Of a stretch of 64,000 nt of DNA, positions 26,686 through 36,185 are shown one piece after another; positions within the stretch are counted from its first letter, which is position 1; every line of letters starts with the position of its first letter. Where the stretch lies: contig OZ253959.1 of the NCBI GenBank assembly GCA_965267425.1, forward strand, positions 2,542,001 to 2,606,000. Direction: 5' to 3'. This DNA is from G965267425 sp965267425. GTDB taxonomy: Bacteria > Bacteroidota > Bacteroidia > Flavobacteriales_E > Vicingaceae. Both the position numbers and the translations under genes were made by a program. The notes below the pieces were generated by a model. The model was not told the DNA's origin. It searched no databases and worked only from the letters and a program-made list of their open reading frames with translations.

Positions 26686-27980
26686 GCGATAGGTATTCAC
26701 AATCAGAGACACTGCATCAACGTGCTACCCAAAGAATGGTCGGTGGAGTAAATAGCCCCGTTCGAGCGTTCAAATCTGTTGGATTAAATCCAATATTGAT
26801 GGACAATGGTTTGGGCAGTAAAATAACAGATGTAGACAAAAACGATTACCTCGATTTAGTAGGATCTTATGGTCCTATGATTCTTGGACATCGACACCCG
26901 TCCGTTCAAGAAGAAGTATTAAAAAGTTTAGAGAAAGGATATTCGTTTGGTGCCACATCAGAGAAAGAAATTGAACTGGCGGAATTTATTTGCGATCATA
27001 TTGATACAATTGATAAAATTCGATTTGTCAATTCGGGAACAGAAGCCACACTCAGTGCTGTTCGATTGGCAAGAGCCTATACAGGAAAGGATAAGATCAT
27101 AAAATTTTCAGGTTGTTATCATGGGCATGCAGATATTTTTCTCGTTCAAGCCGGATCAGGCTTAGCAACGCTAGGTATTCCTGATAGTCAAGGTACAACG
27201 GCAAATGCCGTAAAAGATACGTTGGTAGCCAATTACAATGACTTAAATGACGTTGAGAATCTTTTTGAAAAATATGCAGATGAAATTGCAGCAGTCATCA
27301 TAGAACCTGTGGCTGGCAATATGGGGATAGTTCTTCCAAAAGAAGGATTTTTATCAGGCGTGAAAGAGCTTTGTGAAAAGAACAATGCGCTATTCATTGC
27401 AGATGAAGTAATGACTGGATTTCGAGGTCAATTTGGATTAGCGTCAGAGATGTTTGGTGTTGCTCCAGATATAACGTGTTTGGGGAAAATTGTAGGAGGT
27501 GGATTTCCAGTAGGTGCATATGGAGCCAAAGAAGAGATCATGAATTTGGTTGCGCCATTGGGACCTGTCTATCAAGCCGGAACCTTGTCTGGAAATCCAG
27601 TAGCCATGTCAGCTGGTCTCGCAACATTAAAGGAATTAAAGCGCTTAAATCCATACGATACATTCAACAAGCAATCGTCAGAAATTGTATCAGCTGTACA
27701 AAGTTATTCTGAGCAATTTGGCATTGCCACAGACACTAATATGTTTGGTTCAATGGTACACTTCTTTTTTCATCAAAAATCCGTATCAAATTTCACCGAA
27801 GCCCAACAATCAGACACCAACAGATTTTCGAAGTTCTTTTCACACATGTTGGATGCAGGAATATACTTGCCTCCATCACAATTTGAGGCATGGTTTCTTA
27901 ATACAGCCATAGACGATCATGATATGGAAATGCTCAAATCGTCCATTCAAGATTCGTTTCATAAAATTGCAAATACATAA
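26682..27980 (+). CDS. hemL: Glutamate-1-semialdehyde 2,1-aminomutase
   Basis: The 432-residue class-III aminotransferase-fold enzyme converts glutamate-1-semialdehyde to 5-aminolevulinate with PMP/PLP. Motifs are GGVNSPVRAFKSVG near the start, FVNSGTEATLSAVRLARA near 115, SGCYHGHADIFL near 145, ADEVMTGFRGQFG near 240 and the PLP lysine in CLGKIVGGGFPVGAYG near 268. The start overlaps the hemB stop (ATGA). With HemA it completes the C5 route to ALA, so the organism does not need HemA-type ALA synthase from glycine. Confidence 0.96.
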   Translation: MSDRYSQSETLHQRATQRMVGGVNSPVRAFKSVGLNPILMDNGLGSKITDVDKNDYLDLVGSYGPMILGHRHPSVQEEVLKSLEKGYSFGATSEKEIELAEFICDHIDTIDKIRFVNSGTEATLSAVRLARAYTGKDKIIKFSGCYHGHADIFLVQAGSGLATLGIPDSQGTTANAVKDTLVANYNDLNDVENLFEKYADEIAAVIIEPVAGNMGIVLPKEGFLSGVKELCEKNNALFIADEVMTGFRGQFGLASEMFGVAPDITCLGKIVGGGFPVGAYGAKEEIMNLVAPLGPVYQAGTLSGNPVAMSAGLATLKELKRLNPYDTFNKQSSEIVSAVQSYSEQFGIATDTNMFGSMVHFFFHQKSVSNFTEAQQSDTNRFSKFFSHMLDAGIYLPPSQFEAWFLNTAIDDHDMEMLKSSIQDSFHKIANT

Positions 27981-27995
27981 ATTATAAAAGCAGGA

Positions 27996-29036
27996 ATGCA
28001 AACAACATTTAACGACACTTTTTTAAAGGCATGCAAAATGGAATCGGTCGACCATATTCCGGTATGGTTTATGAGACAAGCCGGAAGGTATCAAGCTGAA
28101 TACCAAGAAATTAAGAAAAAATATAGCATTCTTGACATATGCAAGACTCCAGAGATCTGCAAGCAAGTAACCTTATTGCCTGTTCAACAATTTTCTCCGG
28201 ATGCGGCAATATTGTTTTCGGATATTTTGGTCCCTTTAGAACCAATGGGCATAAGTTTTGAATACAAAAAAGGCTATGGACCACTTATACATAATCCAGT
28301 GCGTTCACCTGAAGATGTTGACAATTTAAAATCCATTGATTGTCAAACAGACTTGTCGTTTACGGGCAATACTTTAAACATGTTGAAAGACGAATTGTCA
28401 ATACCTTGTTTAGGTTTTGTTGGTGCCCCGTTTACGTTGGCCAGTTACATGATTGAAGGAGGACCAAGTAAATCGTATGAAAACCTGAAGTACTTCATGT
28501 ACAATCATACTGACGCATGGCATAAATTGATGGATAAATTGGCGAATGAAATGGCCACCTATTTGCTTTTTCAAATAGCTAACGGAGCATCAGCAGTGCA
28601 AATATTCGATAGTTGGGTGGGTGCGCTAACACGAGAAGACTATAAGGAAATGGTTCTTCCTCACATGAACGAAATGGTTCAAAAAGTAAAACAAGGAAGC
28701 GATGTTCCTGTCATTATGTTTGGTGTAAATACTTCGCACTTGTTGGATTTGTTTAAAAGTACAGGGGTTGATGTAGTTGGCATTGACTGGAAAACCAAAA
28801 TGGACAGCGCAAGATCCAATCTGTTGGCCAATGAAGTTGCTGTTCAAGGAAATCTTGATCCCACATTGTTGCTTGCTGATTGGAATCGATTGGAAAAAGC
28901 TGTGCACAGAATATTGGTTGAAAACGCTCATCAACCGGGATTTGTATTTAACCTTGGGCATGGAATCTTACCTTCCACACCCACAGAAAACGTAAGAAGA
29001 GTCATTGAATATGTTCAGCAATATAAATTGGATTAG
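27996..29036 (+). CDS. hemE: Uroporphyrinogen decarboxylase
   Basis: The 346-residue enzyme decarboxylates the four acetate side chains of uroporphyrinogen III to give coproporphyrinogen III. The N-terminal substrate-binding signature VWFMRQAGRYQAEYQEI is at about residues 23-39, and FSDILVPLEPMGISF, GFVGAPFTLASYMIEGG and FVFNLGHGILPSTPTENV follow. The gene is 15 bases downstream of hemL. The later steps (coproporphyrinogen oxidase, protoporphyrinogen oxidase, ferrochelatase) are not in this window. Confidence 0.97.
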   Translation: MQTTFNDTFLKACKMESVDHIPVWFMRQAGRYQAEYQEIKKKYSILDICKTPEICKQVTLLPVQQFSPDAAILFSDILVPLEPMGISFEYKKGYGPLIHNPVRSPEDVDNLKSIDCQTDLSFTGNTLNMLKDELSIPCLGFVGAPFTLASYMIEGGPSKSYENLKYFMYNHTDAWHKLMDKLANEMATYLLFQIANGASAVQIFDSWVGALTREDYKEMVLPHMNEMVQKVKQGSDVPVIMFGVNTSHLLDLFKSTGVDVVGIDWKTKMDSARSNLLANEVAVQGNLDPTLLLADWNRLEKAVHRILVENAHQPGFVFNLGHGILPSTPTENVRRVIEYVQQYKLD

Positions 29037-29472
29037 CATCCTTTCCTTTCTATTATTTGCCTCAACTCTTACAGGTTGTTTGACTTATGAAGAAGTCGAC
29101 ATTCAGGGAATTGAAAAATATAAGATTGATAAAATTCAAAAAGATAAAGTGTACATGCTTTTTGATGTAAAAATTCACAATCCCAATGGTTATGCCATTA
29201 ATGTCAAGACTTCACAGTTGGATCTTACCATGAATGGAAACTACATGGGTACTTGTGAGATTGATGGTAGATTGAAAATTAAACCCAAAAGAACTGAAGT
29301 TTATACTGTGCCGGTAGTATGTACTACTCAAAACACATTGTCTGCAGGATTATTTGCCGCCATTCAATTGTTCTCAGGAAAAAAAACGGAATTCAATATC
29401 AAAGGAAAAATAAAGGCCAGAACTTCTGTATTCAATAGAAGATTTGATGTGGATATAACGGAATCGCTTTAA
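29011..29472 (+). CDS. Small LEA14-like lipoprotein
   Basis: Starting at the ATG at 29011 this is a 153-residue lipoprotein; a TTG at 29005 would add two residues. The signal has a lipobox (LTGC, Cys near residue 23). The mature part has YMLFDVKIHNPNGYAINVKT, which resembles the LEA type 2/water-stress fold (the NPN-type strand followed by a second beta-strand pair). The gene overlaps the end of hemE by 26 bases, so it is likely the last gene of the heme operon. It may sit on the inner leaflet of the outer membrane. No heme-binding motif is visible; its link to heme synthesis may only be positional. Confidence 0.7.
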   Translation: MFSNINWISILSFLLFASTLTGCLTYEEVDIQGIEKYKIDKIQKDKVYMLFDVKIHNPNGYAINVKTSQLDLTMNGNYMGTCEIDGRLKIKPKRTEVYTVPVVCTTQNTLSAGLFAAIQLFSGKKTEFNIKGKIKARTSVFNRRFDVDITESL

Positions 29473-29473
29473 C

Positions 29474-31666
29474 CTATCTCAACAAAGTAATTTCCCCTGC
29501 AATTTCATGGTCATTGCCGAGCTTATCTTTGATAAACGCCTTATAAATATAAATATCTACAGGAGCCTGCTTCCCTTTGTGAGTCCCATTCCAAACAGCA
29601 TTAAGTGAATTGGATTGAAAAAGTAATTGTCCCCATCTATCGTATATATAGAATTCTAATGCATAAATGTCATCACCAAACGGTTTGATGCCGTCATTGA
29701 CACCATCGCCATTCGGGGTAAATGCATTGGGTACATAAAAAGAAAACTCCGGCTTAATCCATATATCAAGGTAATTCGTGTCCGTGCAATTGTGTTTGGA
29801 ATAAACAATTTGTTCCACGCTGTAATGGCCATCATCTTTGAAAATGTGACTTACATCGCAGATATAGTCTTTCAACCCATCTCCATAATCCAGGTGACAT
29901 CTTACATCACGTTTAGATTGATTCGCAAAGATGATTTCGCCATTTGAGACAGAAACCTCCGTAGTATTAGATGTCAAAATGGCCTCTGGGTTGGGGAATA
30001 CACGGATGTGATTATACTTCAATAATTGCCTTGAATCCACACATTCTCCAGTAGAATGAATTCTTAGCATCACATCATACCTCCCACTATCATTGTATAC
30101 ATGTTTAGGGTTAGGTAATGTGGACGTAGTTCCATCGCCGAAATCCCATTCATATGTCAATGGTAATTCTGATATCGACGTACTTGTAAATTGAACCTCA
30201 ACGGGCTTACAACCATTGGCATATTCTGTATTAAATTGCGGCACAGGGTTAGCAACCACAGATACTGTATCCGTATGTTCACTTTCGCAACCATTTTCAA
30301 AAATGGTCAACGTCACATCAATATCGCCAGCAGAAACAAACTTGATGTTTTGCGGTTCTTCCACAAAACTGAATCTCGGATTCGCATCTATTCCGAAGTC
30401 CCATTTAAAATTAGCATAAGAAGAATAATTTCCTCCCGCATTAAATGCAAAATTATTTCCTTCCAAGCATTGTCCAACTGGTGCATTAAATTTTGCCTCC
30501 AAATTGGGATACACCTCATATAATGTGAATGTGGTATCAGCACACGAATAACCTGCGTTTACCACCAACATAACATTGTACTTTCCTGTATCCGGAAATG
30601 TAAAAACCGGTTCTTTTTGTGTACTGGTATCGGTGGTACTTGTTAGCACACCAAAATCCCAAAAGAATGTGAATGCATTCTCACTATAGTTCAAGAACTT
30701 GACTTCTAAACCATTGCAAAAAGCTTCTTGCTGTGATATAGCAGCGCTCGAATTAGGATCACATATGGTTACCAGAAACTGGTAATCAAAATTGCTTTCG
30801 CCCAGAAACACACCATTTCTATACTCACTGACGCAGAATCCAAACACATATAATCCAAGCGTAGTTGGAGTGCCTGTCAAGGTTCCTGTTTGAGGATCAT
30901 ATGCGAAACCGGGGCTTGCATCGATGGGGTAAGTTGCATTGTATCCATTTTGCCAATTCACACTTTGAAACGGTGGAAACGACGCTTGTGTTGGATATGG
31001 GTTAAAAGCAGAAGCGCCTTTATATGCATCGCAAAGGCTATACACCAAACTATCGCCATCATTGTCGGTCATACTCATGTTAAAATTGATAGAATCACCT
31101 AAACAAAGTACCAATGGCGGAACATTGACTAATCTTGGAGAAGAATTGATGGCACCGGTTCCAGCGGAATTGGTACCAGGAATATGCACAACATAAGTTG
31201 CTCCGGTTTGACCAGGACTGTAAATATTTCCAATGGCGTTGTTCCTACAACATCTTTGATAAACTAGTTTATAGCCATTAGCAGAGGGTGGAAGAAAAAT
31301 GGTTCTTTCGTAATATCCTTCATCAATACACACATTAGGAGGAATACTTAGGCATGGATTATTGGTTGTTAACTCAACGTCAGTTTGATTGGTCAACGAC
31401 ATGGTAAACGTGGTAAATATGCTGTTTTGATCGTCAAAAACTGTGATGTAAGAGACTTGATCAAAAGGAGTTAACGTACCAGTTTGATTAACACTATTGC
31501 AATCGCGATAAATTTTTAGATACAGTTTGTATTGATTGTTTGAACCAGATGCACCCAGGTAATCATAATACAATTCACCACCCACGATGTGGGAAGCATG
31601 TGACAGTGAAACGGCAAATATGCACGCCATCACACACATAAGTGAGGTTAGTTTGGTTCCTGGCAT
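29474..31666 (-). CDS. PKD-domain surface protein with type B T9SS sorting domain
   Basis: The 730-residue protein has a signal peptide (about 1-25, ending SHAS) and an N-terminal domain beginning HIVGGELYYDYLG with paired cysteines (YQRCCRNNAIGN) that recurs in Bacteroidota cell-surface proteins. Two to three PKD-like repeats follow (FFWDFGVLTSTTDTST near 335, YEWDFGDGTTSTLPNPKHVY near 505, with the W-D-F-G core). The last 85 residues are a type B sorting domain (PNAFTPNGDGVNDGIKPFG ... FYIYDRWGQLLFQS). It should be exported by the T9SS, whose SprA subunit is encoded at the right edge. An adhesin or matrix role is likely but unproved. Its stop is one base from the lipoprotein stop. Confidence 0.85.
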   Translation of the reverse strand: MPGTKLTSLMCVMACIFAVSLSHASHIVGGELYYDYLGASGSNNQYKLYLKIYRDCNSVNQTGTLTPFDQVSYITVFDDQNSIFTTFTMSLTNQTDVELTTNNPCLSIPPNVCIDEGYYERTIFLPPSANGYKLVYQRCCRNNAIGNIYSPGQTGATYVVHIPGTNSAGTGAINSSPRLVNVPPLVLCLGDSINFNMSMTDNDGDSLVYSLCDAYKGASAFNPYPTQASFPPFQSVNWQNGYNATYPIDASPGFAYDPQTGTLTGTPTTLGLYVFGFCVSEYRNGVFLGESNFDYQFLVTICDPNSSAAISQQEAFCNGLEVKFLNYSENAFTFFWDFGVLTSTTDTSTQKEPVFTFPDTGKYNVMLVVNAGYSCADTTFTLYEVYPNLEAKFNAPVGQCLEGNNFAFNAGGNYSSYANFKWDFGIDANPRFSFVEEPQNIKFVSAGDIDVTLTIFENGCESEHTDTVSVVANPVPQFNTEYANGCKPVEVQFTSTSISELPLTYEWDFGDGTTSTLPNPKHVYNDSGRYDVMLRIHSTGECVDSRQLLKYNHIRVFPNPEAILTSNTTEVSVSNGEIIFANQSKRDVRCHLDYGDGLKDYICDVSHIFKDDGHYSVEQIVYSKHNCTDTNYLDIWIKPEFSFYVPNAFTPNGDGVNDGIKPFGDDIYALEFYIYDRWGQLLFQSNSLNAVWNGTHKGKQAPVDIYIYKAFIKDKLGNDHEIAGEITLLR

Positions 31667-31732
31667 GATCTACGTTCGATGAAAGATCAGTAGATAGGCT
31701 TACCAGTAAATTTAACATTAATTAATAAAATA

Positions 31733-31762
31733 GTGAAATAAGGGAATTTAGATTCTCCCCTT
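31733..31762 (-). terminator. Weak terminator-like hairpin after the second PKD protein
   Basis: On the minus strand a 7-bp stem (one G-T pair; arms at 740-746 and 756-762 of the 31 kb block) has a nine-base loop and is followed by ATTT. The T-tract is short, so termination would be inefficient. Confidence 0.3.
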
Positions 31763-31771
31763 TATTGTATT

Positions 31772-33922
31772 TCAACGAATTAGATTAATAACCCCTTGCT
31801 TGGTTTTCATCTCATTTTCAGCGTTGAAATAGGTCAATTTATACACATAGGAATCTGTCTTTTGAACTTGACCTTGGTATGTACTATCCCAACTATTCTG
31901 AAGGTTGTCAGTATGAAACACTACTTTTCCCGTTCTATTATAAATGCACAAGGTAGGATTGATAATATCGCGATAGAAAATTTGAAAACTATCGTTAATT
32001 CCATCACCATTTGGTGTAAATGCATTTGGAATCAATACATTTTCATTGATTGGTATTTGAACAATTTTATCAGTTGTATCGGCACAGTATCCGTTTTGTG
32101 AATACGCAATTTGTGTGATACGGATATGATCTCCAGACTGTGCTTCCAAGATACCCACAGGATGATTGTAGGATTTTTCATCAATTAAAAATTTGGCATC
32201 AAATGCGTGGTCAGAATTGTCAGAATATTCTACCTTATAGCTTCCAGGAACAAGCGATTCATTCACATGAAATTCGAAATCAGCTCTTGGACGGGGATAT
32301 ATTTTTACGTATTCAACAGTGCTGAAAGTGTCTTTTTCCAGACACTTATCGTTAATTACATGTCCTTGAATGTCCAATTTGTACATCCCTTCTTTTTTAA
32401 AAATATGTTTTGAAGGTTCAAAAATCTCTTTACCGTCTACTTTCCAATCCAATTGCCACTGATGATTGCGATTTGTTGATTGATGAAAATCCAATTTCTT
32501 ACCCTCACAACCATTTTCTACCGATATGTCTAGCCGCGGCTTATCGTGAATTTCAAATGTTTTCACTGTTTTGGAATTGCAGACTTCATCCTGCACTTTA
32601 ACATGTACTTCATACCTTCCAGGTAAAGGATTCTTGAATTCAATAAATTTTTTATTTGATCGCTTTATGAATCTTCCATTAACCAATGTTGTCCATTCAA
32701 ATGATGATTTATTGTTGACAGCGGAAGTGTCTATTCGCAGCTTCATTATTGAATCACCCAAACAGGGTTGCTCAAATGGCAACACCTCAGCCTTTGGTGG
32801 CATTAATACAGATATTTCTTTTGTGATGGTATCTGCACAATACATACCTGGATTTACAACCAAGGAAATATTGTATTTTCCTTCGTTTTGAAAAAGATGA
32901 ATCAATGAATCTTTTGGATCATTGGTTATCAGCACTCCATGAATGTTCCATAATTCATCCATTTCTCCTTCAATCGTACTCTTAAAAATAGATTTCAACT
33001 CATCCTTGTCTTTGCAAGACATCGAATACTCAAAATCCACATTTTCATTTTTTGCAGAACAACGAACAACCCTGATGCTCCTATCTATCAGGTTGCTATT
33101 GATTAATTTTCCATCGCGGTATTCATCAATTTTAATTCCCCATTGAAACGTTCCTTCTTTTGCAGGTATGCCTGTAACTAACCCTGTAATGGCATCAATT
33201 GAAATATTTTTAGTTGTTGGAAATGGTCTTGTATGTGTAAATGGATGCTTAAAATGTACTTTTCTGAACTTAAGAGGGGGTATGACTTTTGTATTTATAA
33301 TTACTTCCTTGCCTTGGATGGAATGGTAAAATGAATATGATAATGAATCACCATCAGGATCTTCAGCACTAAAATCAAAATAAAATTCATCTCCCAAACA
33401 GACATTTAAACTTTCATGTTCCTCAAAAATTGGTGAAGAATTATTGTTTAGAGCTCGACCAGAAATGTACGTTTCTACAGCCATTGATTGACTTCCTGAA
33501 ACTCTTAAATTCGAAATATCGTTTTCTCTGCAACATTTTTCGTAGACAATTCGATAATCACCGTCAATTAATGGCAAAGAAACAATTGCTGAATAGGTGG
33601 ATTGTGTCAAACATCTGTTAAATGAAGATTCCAAACAAGGACCTTCTGCAATATCATTAACGAAAACCTTTTTGATTTGTGGAGCAACAATTTTTTGTAG
33701 AACTACCCCATTTGAATCATAAATTTTAAATCCAATATCCTTTTCAATAATTTTTGACCGATTTTCACAACTATGTATTAGATTGACATTGATTAGGTAC
33801 TCTTTTGCAATTGCATTTTCTCTTACAAATTTATAATTCAACTCCATGCCTATAAGGTGAGATGCATTGACGTGTAAGGTCAATAAGAGTAGAAGATGGA
33901 ATACTAAATTTTTACAATTCAT
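31772..33922 (-). CDS. Second PKD-type surface protein with type B T9SS sorting domain
   Basis: This 716-residue protein is a diverged tandem relative of the one just downstream. It has a signal peptide (about 1-20, ending VNAS), the same N-terminal family start (HLIGMELNYKFV), the paired Cys pattern (VYEKCCRENDISN), SYSFYHSIQG near 190 and an ending with the type B sorting domain (IPNAFTPNGDGINDSFQIF ... LCIYNRTGKVVFHT). The PKD-like units in the middle are degenerate and lack a clear W-D-F-G core. The two proteins share organisation more than close sequence, so the duplication is old. It should be secreted by the T9SS. Confidence 0.82.
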   Translation of the reverse strand: MNCKNLVFHLLLLLTLHVNASHLIGMELNYKFVRENAIAKEYLINVNLIHSCENRSKIIEKDIGFKIYDSNGVVLQKIVAPQIKKVFVNDIAEGPCLESSFNRCLTQSTYSAIVSLPLIDGDYRIVYEKCCRENDISNLRVSGSQSMAVETYISGRALNNNSSPIFEEHESLNVCLGDEFYFDFSAEDPDGDSLSYSFYHSIQGKEVIINTKVIPPLKFRKVHFKHPFTHTRPFPTTKNISIDAITGLVTGIPAKEGTFQWGIKIDEYRDGKLINSNLIDRSIRVVRCSAKNENVDFEYSMSCKDKDELKSIFKSTIEGEMDELWNIHGVLITNDPKDSLIHLFQNEGKYNISLVVNPGMYCADTITKEISVLMPPKAEVLPFEQPCLGDSIMKLRIDTSAVNNKSSFEWTTLVNGRFIKRSNKKFIEFKNPLPGRYEVHVKVQDEVCNSKTVKTFEIHDKPRLDISVENGCEGKKLDFHQSTNRNHQWQLDWKVDGKEIFEPSKHIFKKEGMYKLDIQGHVINDKCLEKDTFSTVEYVKIYPRPRADFEFHVNESLVPGSYKVEYSDNSDHAFDAKFLIDEKSYNHPVGILEAQSGDHIRITQIAYSQNGYCADTTDKIVQIPINENVLIPNAFTPNGDGINDSFQIFYRDIINPTLCIYNRTGKVVFHTDNLQNSWDSTYQGQVQKTDSYVYKLTYFNAENEMKTKQGVINLIR

Positions 33923-34067
33923 GAGACAATTTCATTGGTGTGATGCAAAGAAATTGCCGATCTTTTTATTGAGAATCAGGATATTGCTTAATTATCTTTT
34001 TAAGTAAATCACTTAATTAATAGAATTCATCAGCTGCAAGAAGGTTTGCTTATCTTTACTTTCTTCT

Positions 34068-36182
34068 ATGACACGTCCTTTTACCATTTTATTAATTGTA
34101 CTTCTGGTCTCGTGTCAGCAACAAGCACAACAACACTCTGCCATGTCATTACAAAATCAGAAGCATAAATATTCGAATCATCTAATTGATGAAACCAGCC
34201 CATATTTGCTTCAACATGCACACAACCCAGTTGATTGGTATCCATGGGGAAAAGAAGCTTTACAAAAGGCACAGCAAGAAAATAAGCTATTGCTGATTAG
34301 TATTGGTTATTCATCATGTCACTGGTGTCATGTAATGGAAAGAGAATCCTTTGAAAATGAAGAGATTGCGAATTTGATGAACCGTCATTTTGTATGCATT
34401 AAAGTTGATCGTGAAGAGCGACCTGACATAGATCAAATTTATATGAATGCCGTACAATTGATTTCGGGAAGGGGCGGTTGGCCGCTTAATTGCTTTGCTT
34501 TACCAGATGGCAGACCTGTCTACGGAGGAACATATTTTCCCCCTGACAATTGGAAAAAAGTGTTGGCGGGAATTTCCGCTGAATATGAAAAAAACCCTTC
34601 ATCATTAGAAACCTACGCTCAGAATTTGACTGAAGGTGTAAAAAACAGTGAGTTAATTCAACTGAAAAAAGATCCTATGGATTTCTCCAAGGAAAAATTA
34701 GCCTTAATGATCAACAAATGGAAACCGTCATTTGACAATCGAGAAGGAGGGCCACAAAGAGCTCCAAAATTTCCATTGCCAAACAATTATCAGTTTCTGT
34801 TGAATTATGCTATACTGGAAGAAGATCAGGAAGTGTTGGATCACGTGCACTTGACTTTGGAGAAAATGGCGTTGGGTGGTATTTATGATCAAATTGGAGG
34901 CGGATTTGCCAGGTATTCCACGGATGAACTGTGGAAGGTTCCCCATTTTGAAAAGATGTTATACGACAATGCCCAGTTAATTAGCTTGTATTCAAAAGCT
35001 TATGTGCAATCCAAAAATGAACTTTACAAACATGTTGTCTTGCAGTCTTTGAAATTTATTGAGAGAGAAATGACTTCGACATATGCTTCGTTTTATTCTG
35101 CGCTGGATGCTGATAGTGAAGGCGAAGAAGGTAAATTTTATGTGTGGAATGAAAATGAATTACGTGATTTATTGAAGGAAGACTATACCTTTTGTGAGGA
35201 ATATTATCATGTGAAGGGTGCAGGGAAATGGGAGCATGGAAATTCAATATTGCTGCGGAAAGTAAATGATGAATCGTTTGCTAAAAACCATTCCTTGGAA
35301 GAAAAAGAAGTGCGTTCCAAAGTTGACAAGATAAATGACATGCTGCTAAAAGAGCGCTCCAAAAGAATTAGACCGGGATTAGATGATAAGTCTCTAACTT
35401 CTTGGAATGCGTTAATGATCAGTGCCTACGTGGATGCGTTCATTGCATTGAATGATGACAATTTCTTGTCAGTGGCAATGACAACAGGTGATTTCATTTG
35501 GACAAAACAGAAAATGGAAAACGATGCACTTTATCATAGTTTTAAAAATGACAAATCTTCCATTAATGGATATTTGGAAGACTATTGTTTTACCATTGAA
35601 GCCTATATTCAACTATATGAGGCTACTTTTGATAAAAAGTGGTTAGACAGGGCACGAAAATTAGCCGATTTTACCATCGAACATTTTTATGATGAACAAT
35701 CAGGCATGTTCTTTTTTACATCAGATGAAGACCCTCCTTTGGTGGCAAGAAAGCTGGAAGTGAATGACAATGTTATTCCAGCGTCCAATTCCAGTTTGGC
35801 CAAAGGGCTTTTTAAACTCGGGTTGTTGTTTGATGAGGAGCATTATAAAAATCTTTCACGACAGATGTTAAAAAACGTTTACGACCAGTTGGACTCCTAT
35901 GGCTCGGCCTATTCAAATTGGGCAGAATTACTGCTATTTGAACTATTTCCCTTTTATGAAATTGCCATTACTGGTCCTTCTGCACTGGATTTGAGATCGG
36001 AATTTGGCAAATATTACGTTCCAAACGCCATTTTCTGTGGAACGGATAAAGATGAAAATCTACCGTTATTGGAACACAAATTGACAAAAGGAGAAAACAC
36101 TATTTATGTTTGCGAAAATAAGACTTGTCAACTACCGGTGAATAGTGTTAACAAAGCCCTGAAGCAGATTCAAGATCGCTGA
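34068..36182 (+). CDS. DUF255/thioredoxin-domain lipoprotein (YyaL/SSP411-like)
   Basis: The 704-residue protein has a short lipoprotein signal (Cys16 in LVSC), a spermatogenesis-associated SSP411-like thioredoxin domain (about 35-200) and an (alpha/alpha)-barrel-like region (about 220-690). Diagnostic motifs are SPYLLQHAHNPVDWYPWG, SIGYSSCHWCHVMERESFE (CxxC near residue 84), DREERPDIDQIYMN and GGWPLNCFALPDG; later IGGGFARYSTDELWKVPHFE and DALTSWN-type segments. The molecular activity of the family is not established. The lipid anchor places this member in the envelope, unlike cytoplasmic YyaL. It is followed three bases later by a secreted YD-like protein. Confidence 0.88.
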   Translation: MTRPFTILLIVLLVSCQQQAQQHSAMSLQNQKHKYSNHLIDETSPYLLQHAHNPVDWYPWGKEALQKAQQENKLLLISIGYSSCHWCHVMERESFENEEIANLMNRHFVCIKVDREERPDIDQIYMNAVQLISGRGGWPLNCFALPDGRPVYGGTYFPPDNWKKVLAGISAEYEKNPSSLETYAQNLTEGVKNSELIQLKKDPMDFSKEKLALMINKWKPSFDNREGGPQRAPKFPLPNNYQFLLNYAILEEDQEVLDHVHLTLEKMALGGIYDQIGGGFARYSTDELWKVPHFEKMLYDNAQLISLYSKAYVQSKNELYKHVVLQSLKFIEREMTSTYASFYSALDADSEGEEGKFYVWNENELRDLLKEDYTFCEEYYHVKGAGKWEHGNSILLRKVNDESFAKNHSLEEKEVRSKVDKINDMLLKERSKRIRPGLDDKSLTSWNALMISAYVDAFIALNDDNFLSVAMTTGDFIWTKQKMENDALYHSFKNDKSSINGYLEDYCFTIEAYIQLYEATFDKKWLDRARKLADFTIEHFYDEQSGMFFFTSDEDPPLVARKLEVNDNVIPASNSSLAKGLFKLGLLFDEEHYKNLSRQMLKNVYDQLDSYGSAYSNWAELLLFELFPFYEIAITGPSALDLRSEFGKYYVPNAIFCGTDKDENLPLLEHKLTKGENTIYVCENKTCQLPVNSVNKALKQIQDR

Positions 36183-36185
36183 GCA

